Assembly: GCA_030611115.1 (NCBI GenBank)
Contig: JAUWQK010000087.1
Span: forward strand, 1-6,719
DNA: 6,719 nucleotides
Direction of reading: 5' to 3'
Origin: Deltaproteobacteria bacterium
Lineage (GTDB): Bacteria; Desulfobacterota; Desulfobacteria; Desulfobacterales; ETH-SRB1
The notes under the pieces are model-generated. The model was not told the DNA's origin. It saw nothing but the letters and a program-made list of their open reading frames with translations, and did not search any database. The translations under genes and the position numbers were made by a program. Shown piece after piece: positions 5,400 to 6,719 of this stretch; within the stretch, counting starts at the first letter, position 1; every line of letters begins with the position of its first letter.

Positions 5400-6719
5400 T
5401 TAAACCAAGGGACGCTTTAACATCTTTTCGTAAAGATCAATATACCTACGCGCTGTAACAGCATGATTGAAGGTGGCAGCGCTCTGTGTCATTATGCGCT
5501 CAATCTGCTGCTTTTTTACTTTTTGAGGTAGATCATAAAAACGCATGGCCTCTTTGATGGTCCAGAGCAGACCATTTGAGTCAAAAGTCTCGAAAAGGAA
5601 GCCGTTGCCTCTATTGCTGTCCACATCCATGTGAATGATCGTATCATGTATCCCTCCTGTATCGTGAGCCACAGGAAGTGATCCATAAATTGGACCTGTC
5701 ATTTGGGGAAGACCGCACGGTTCAAAACGTGAAGGCATCAATATAAAATCTGAAGCCGCATAGGCCAGACGGGCTATTTGTTCGTCAAAATCGCATATTG
5801 CCACACGGTTGTATAACTTATGGAACCGCGCTATCTGTTTGAAATGCTCTTGAAAACTTCCATTAGCCACAAATATGATCTCCAGATTCCGTTCCCAGTA
5901 GTTAGAGACAACATTGTAGAGGATCTCGGCTAATAACCGGCATCCCTTTTGAATCGTATCAAGACGGGAAGGCCAGAAGAAGATCGGCGCGCTTGCATCC
6001 TGGATAAGCCCTAATTTCTTCTGGAGAAGTCGCTTGTTCTCCAGTTTTCCTTCAACATGATCTTTTGCGCCGTACCGGCGAACCAGAGCCTTGTCAGAAG
6101 CGGGATCAAAAGAGGGGTCAGGAGCGTTGAGTATTCCGACAGCACATCCGGCATTCCATTTATTGGCCAGTTCCTGTTGCAGTGGCCTCTCCACAAAATC
6201 GTGCCGGTTTTCAACTATTTCCGTCAGAAAGGTTGGACTTACCGTATTGACAAAGTGGGCGGCAAATATCCCGCTTGCAAGGAAATCTACCGGGTTGGAG
6301 TCTCTGATTTGCTCATAGGAGGATGGAAAGCACTCAAAAAAAAGATGTCGCCAGAATGATGCAGCATCAATACCTTCGTACTCGATGTGAGACATGGGGC
6401 TTTTCACGGTATGAATGTTATGGACCGTGAAAAGACATGGAATACCCAACTGTCTTGCCATTGCCGGAATCAGGCCGGTCATCCAGTCGTTGCAATGGAT
6501 GAGATCCGGCTGCACATGCGGGACGATGTTGTTGATAACCTCGCGCTGAAAAGCAAGGGCGATCTTAATGTTTTCTCTCCCATAATTGGAGTAAATATGG
6601 TTCATATAGAAAAAGGCTCTGTCTTCGGCGAGATGAAGCCTTTCGTCAGGCATTCTGCTCCTGATGGTGTTCAGTTCCCTTATGATGAGGGGAGGAGGGT
6701 GCGCTGGAGCGCCTCTGCT
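5400..6719 (-). CDS. glgA: Glycogen/starch synthase (GT5), N-terminus beyond the window edge
   Basis: This enzyme transfers glucose from a nucleotide sugar (ADP-glucose in most bacteria) to the non-reducing end of an alpha-1,4-glucan. 439 codons are visible, and the frame is open to the right edge, so the true start is outside. A Met at 6653 is internal: upstream codons are uninterrupted, and the family's N-terminal K-x-G-G-L loop is missing here. Counting from that Met, HCNDWMTGL (53-61) is the GT5 H-x-x-D-W-motif region. SRLDTIQKG (229-237) carries the conserved Arg and Lys for phosphate binding. MPSRFEPCGLPQ (306-317) and HDTGGIHDT (330-338) form the C-terminal nucleotide-sugar pocket. GILNAPDPSFDPASD (173-187) stands for the usual GI(V/L)NG-D-x-x-x-NPATD. 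The gene ends 67 bp before the preferred glgB start, and the pair probably forms one transcript. The promoter is not in view. Confidence 0.92.
   Translation of the reverse strand, partial: SRGAPAHPPPLIIRELNTIRSRMPDERLHLAEDRAFFYMNHIYSNYGRENIKIALAFQREVINNIVPHVQPDLIHCNDWMTGLIPAMARQLGIPCLFTVHNIHTVKSPMSHIEYEGIDAASFWRHLFFECFPSSYEQIRDSNPVDFLASGIFAAHFVNTVSPTFLTEIVENRHDFVERPLQQELANKWNAGCAVGILNAPDPSFDPASDKALVRRYGAKDHVEGKLENKRLLQKKLGLIQDASAPIFFWPSRLDTIQKGCRLLAEILYNVVSNYWERNLEIIFVANGSFQEHFKQIARFHKLYNRVAICDFDEQIARLAYAASDFILMPSRFEPCGLPQMTGPIYGSLPVAHDTGGIHDTIIHMDVDSNRGNGFLFETFDSNGLLWTIKEAMRFYDLPQKVKKQQIERIMTQSAATFNHAVTARRYIDLYEKMLKRPLV

Noticed and set aside
6011..6359. Open frames overlapping glgA in other frames
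   Set aside because: They are embedded in clear GT5 coding sequence and have no recognisable domain.

Overview
All supported genes lie on the minus strand, so transcription runs from high to low coordinates. Protein resemblance suggests a sulfate-reducer-like deltaproteobacterium (Desulfobacterota). The main grounds are the UspA style, a STAS-only small protein, a small four-cysteine protein and a eukaryote-type branching enzyme. This placement is inference from remembered family patterns, not from a search.

Right half (about 3266-6719): a glycogen synthesis pair. A glycogen synthase (GT5, glgA) enters from beyond the right edge without its N-terminus. It is followed by a complete GH13 branching enzyme (glgB) of the eukaryotic GH13_8 type. 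A short REP-like hairpin sits between the two genes. The pair would elongate alpha-1,4-glucan and introduce alpha-1,6 branches in the cytoplasm.

Middle (about 3050-3265): a 216-base AT-rich control region. It holds a good sigma-54-type -24/-12 candidate correctly placed before a small gene with a strong Shine-Dalgarno. About 95 bases upstream of the predicted start point is an 18-bp perfect palindrome, interlocked with a 12-bp-arm inverted repeat. This arrangement suggests an enhancer-type operator.

Left half (434-3049): a tight row of five genes. In transcription order they are a 62-aa protein resembling a receiver-domain start, a 90-aa STAS-like protein overlapping it by 17 bp, a 465-aa divergent UDP-sugar pyrophosphorylase-like protein, a 79-aa four-cysteine protein overlapping that by 11 bp, and a UspA-type universal stress protein. 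The UspA gene is interrupted by one in-frame TGA. Spacing suggests one operon, perhaps linking a sugar-nucleotide step to stress or regulatory functions beside the glycogen genes.

Left edge (1-433): no gene. It holds several hairpins, a degenerate direct repeat and a candidate terminator for the usp end of the operon. The most distinctive points are the sigma-54/dyad control region, the unusual uridylyltransferase-like protein embedded with regulatory small proteins, and the single-codon break in usp.
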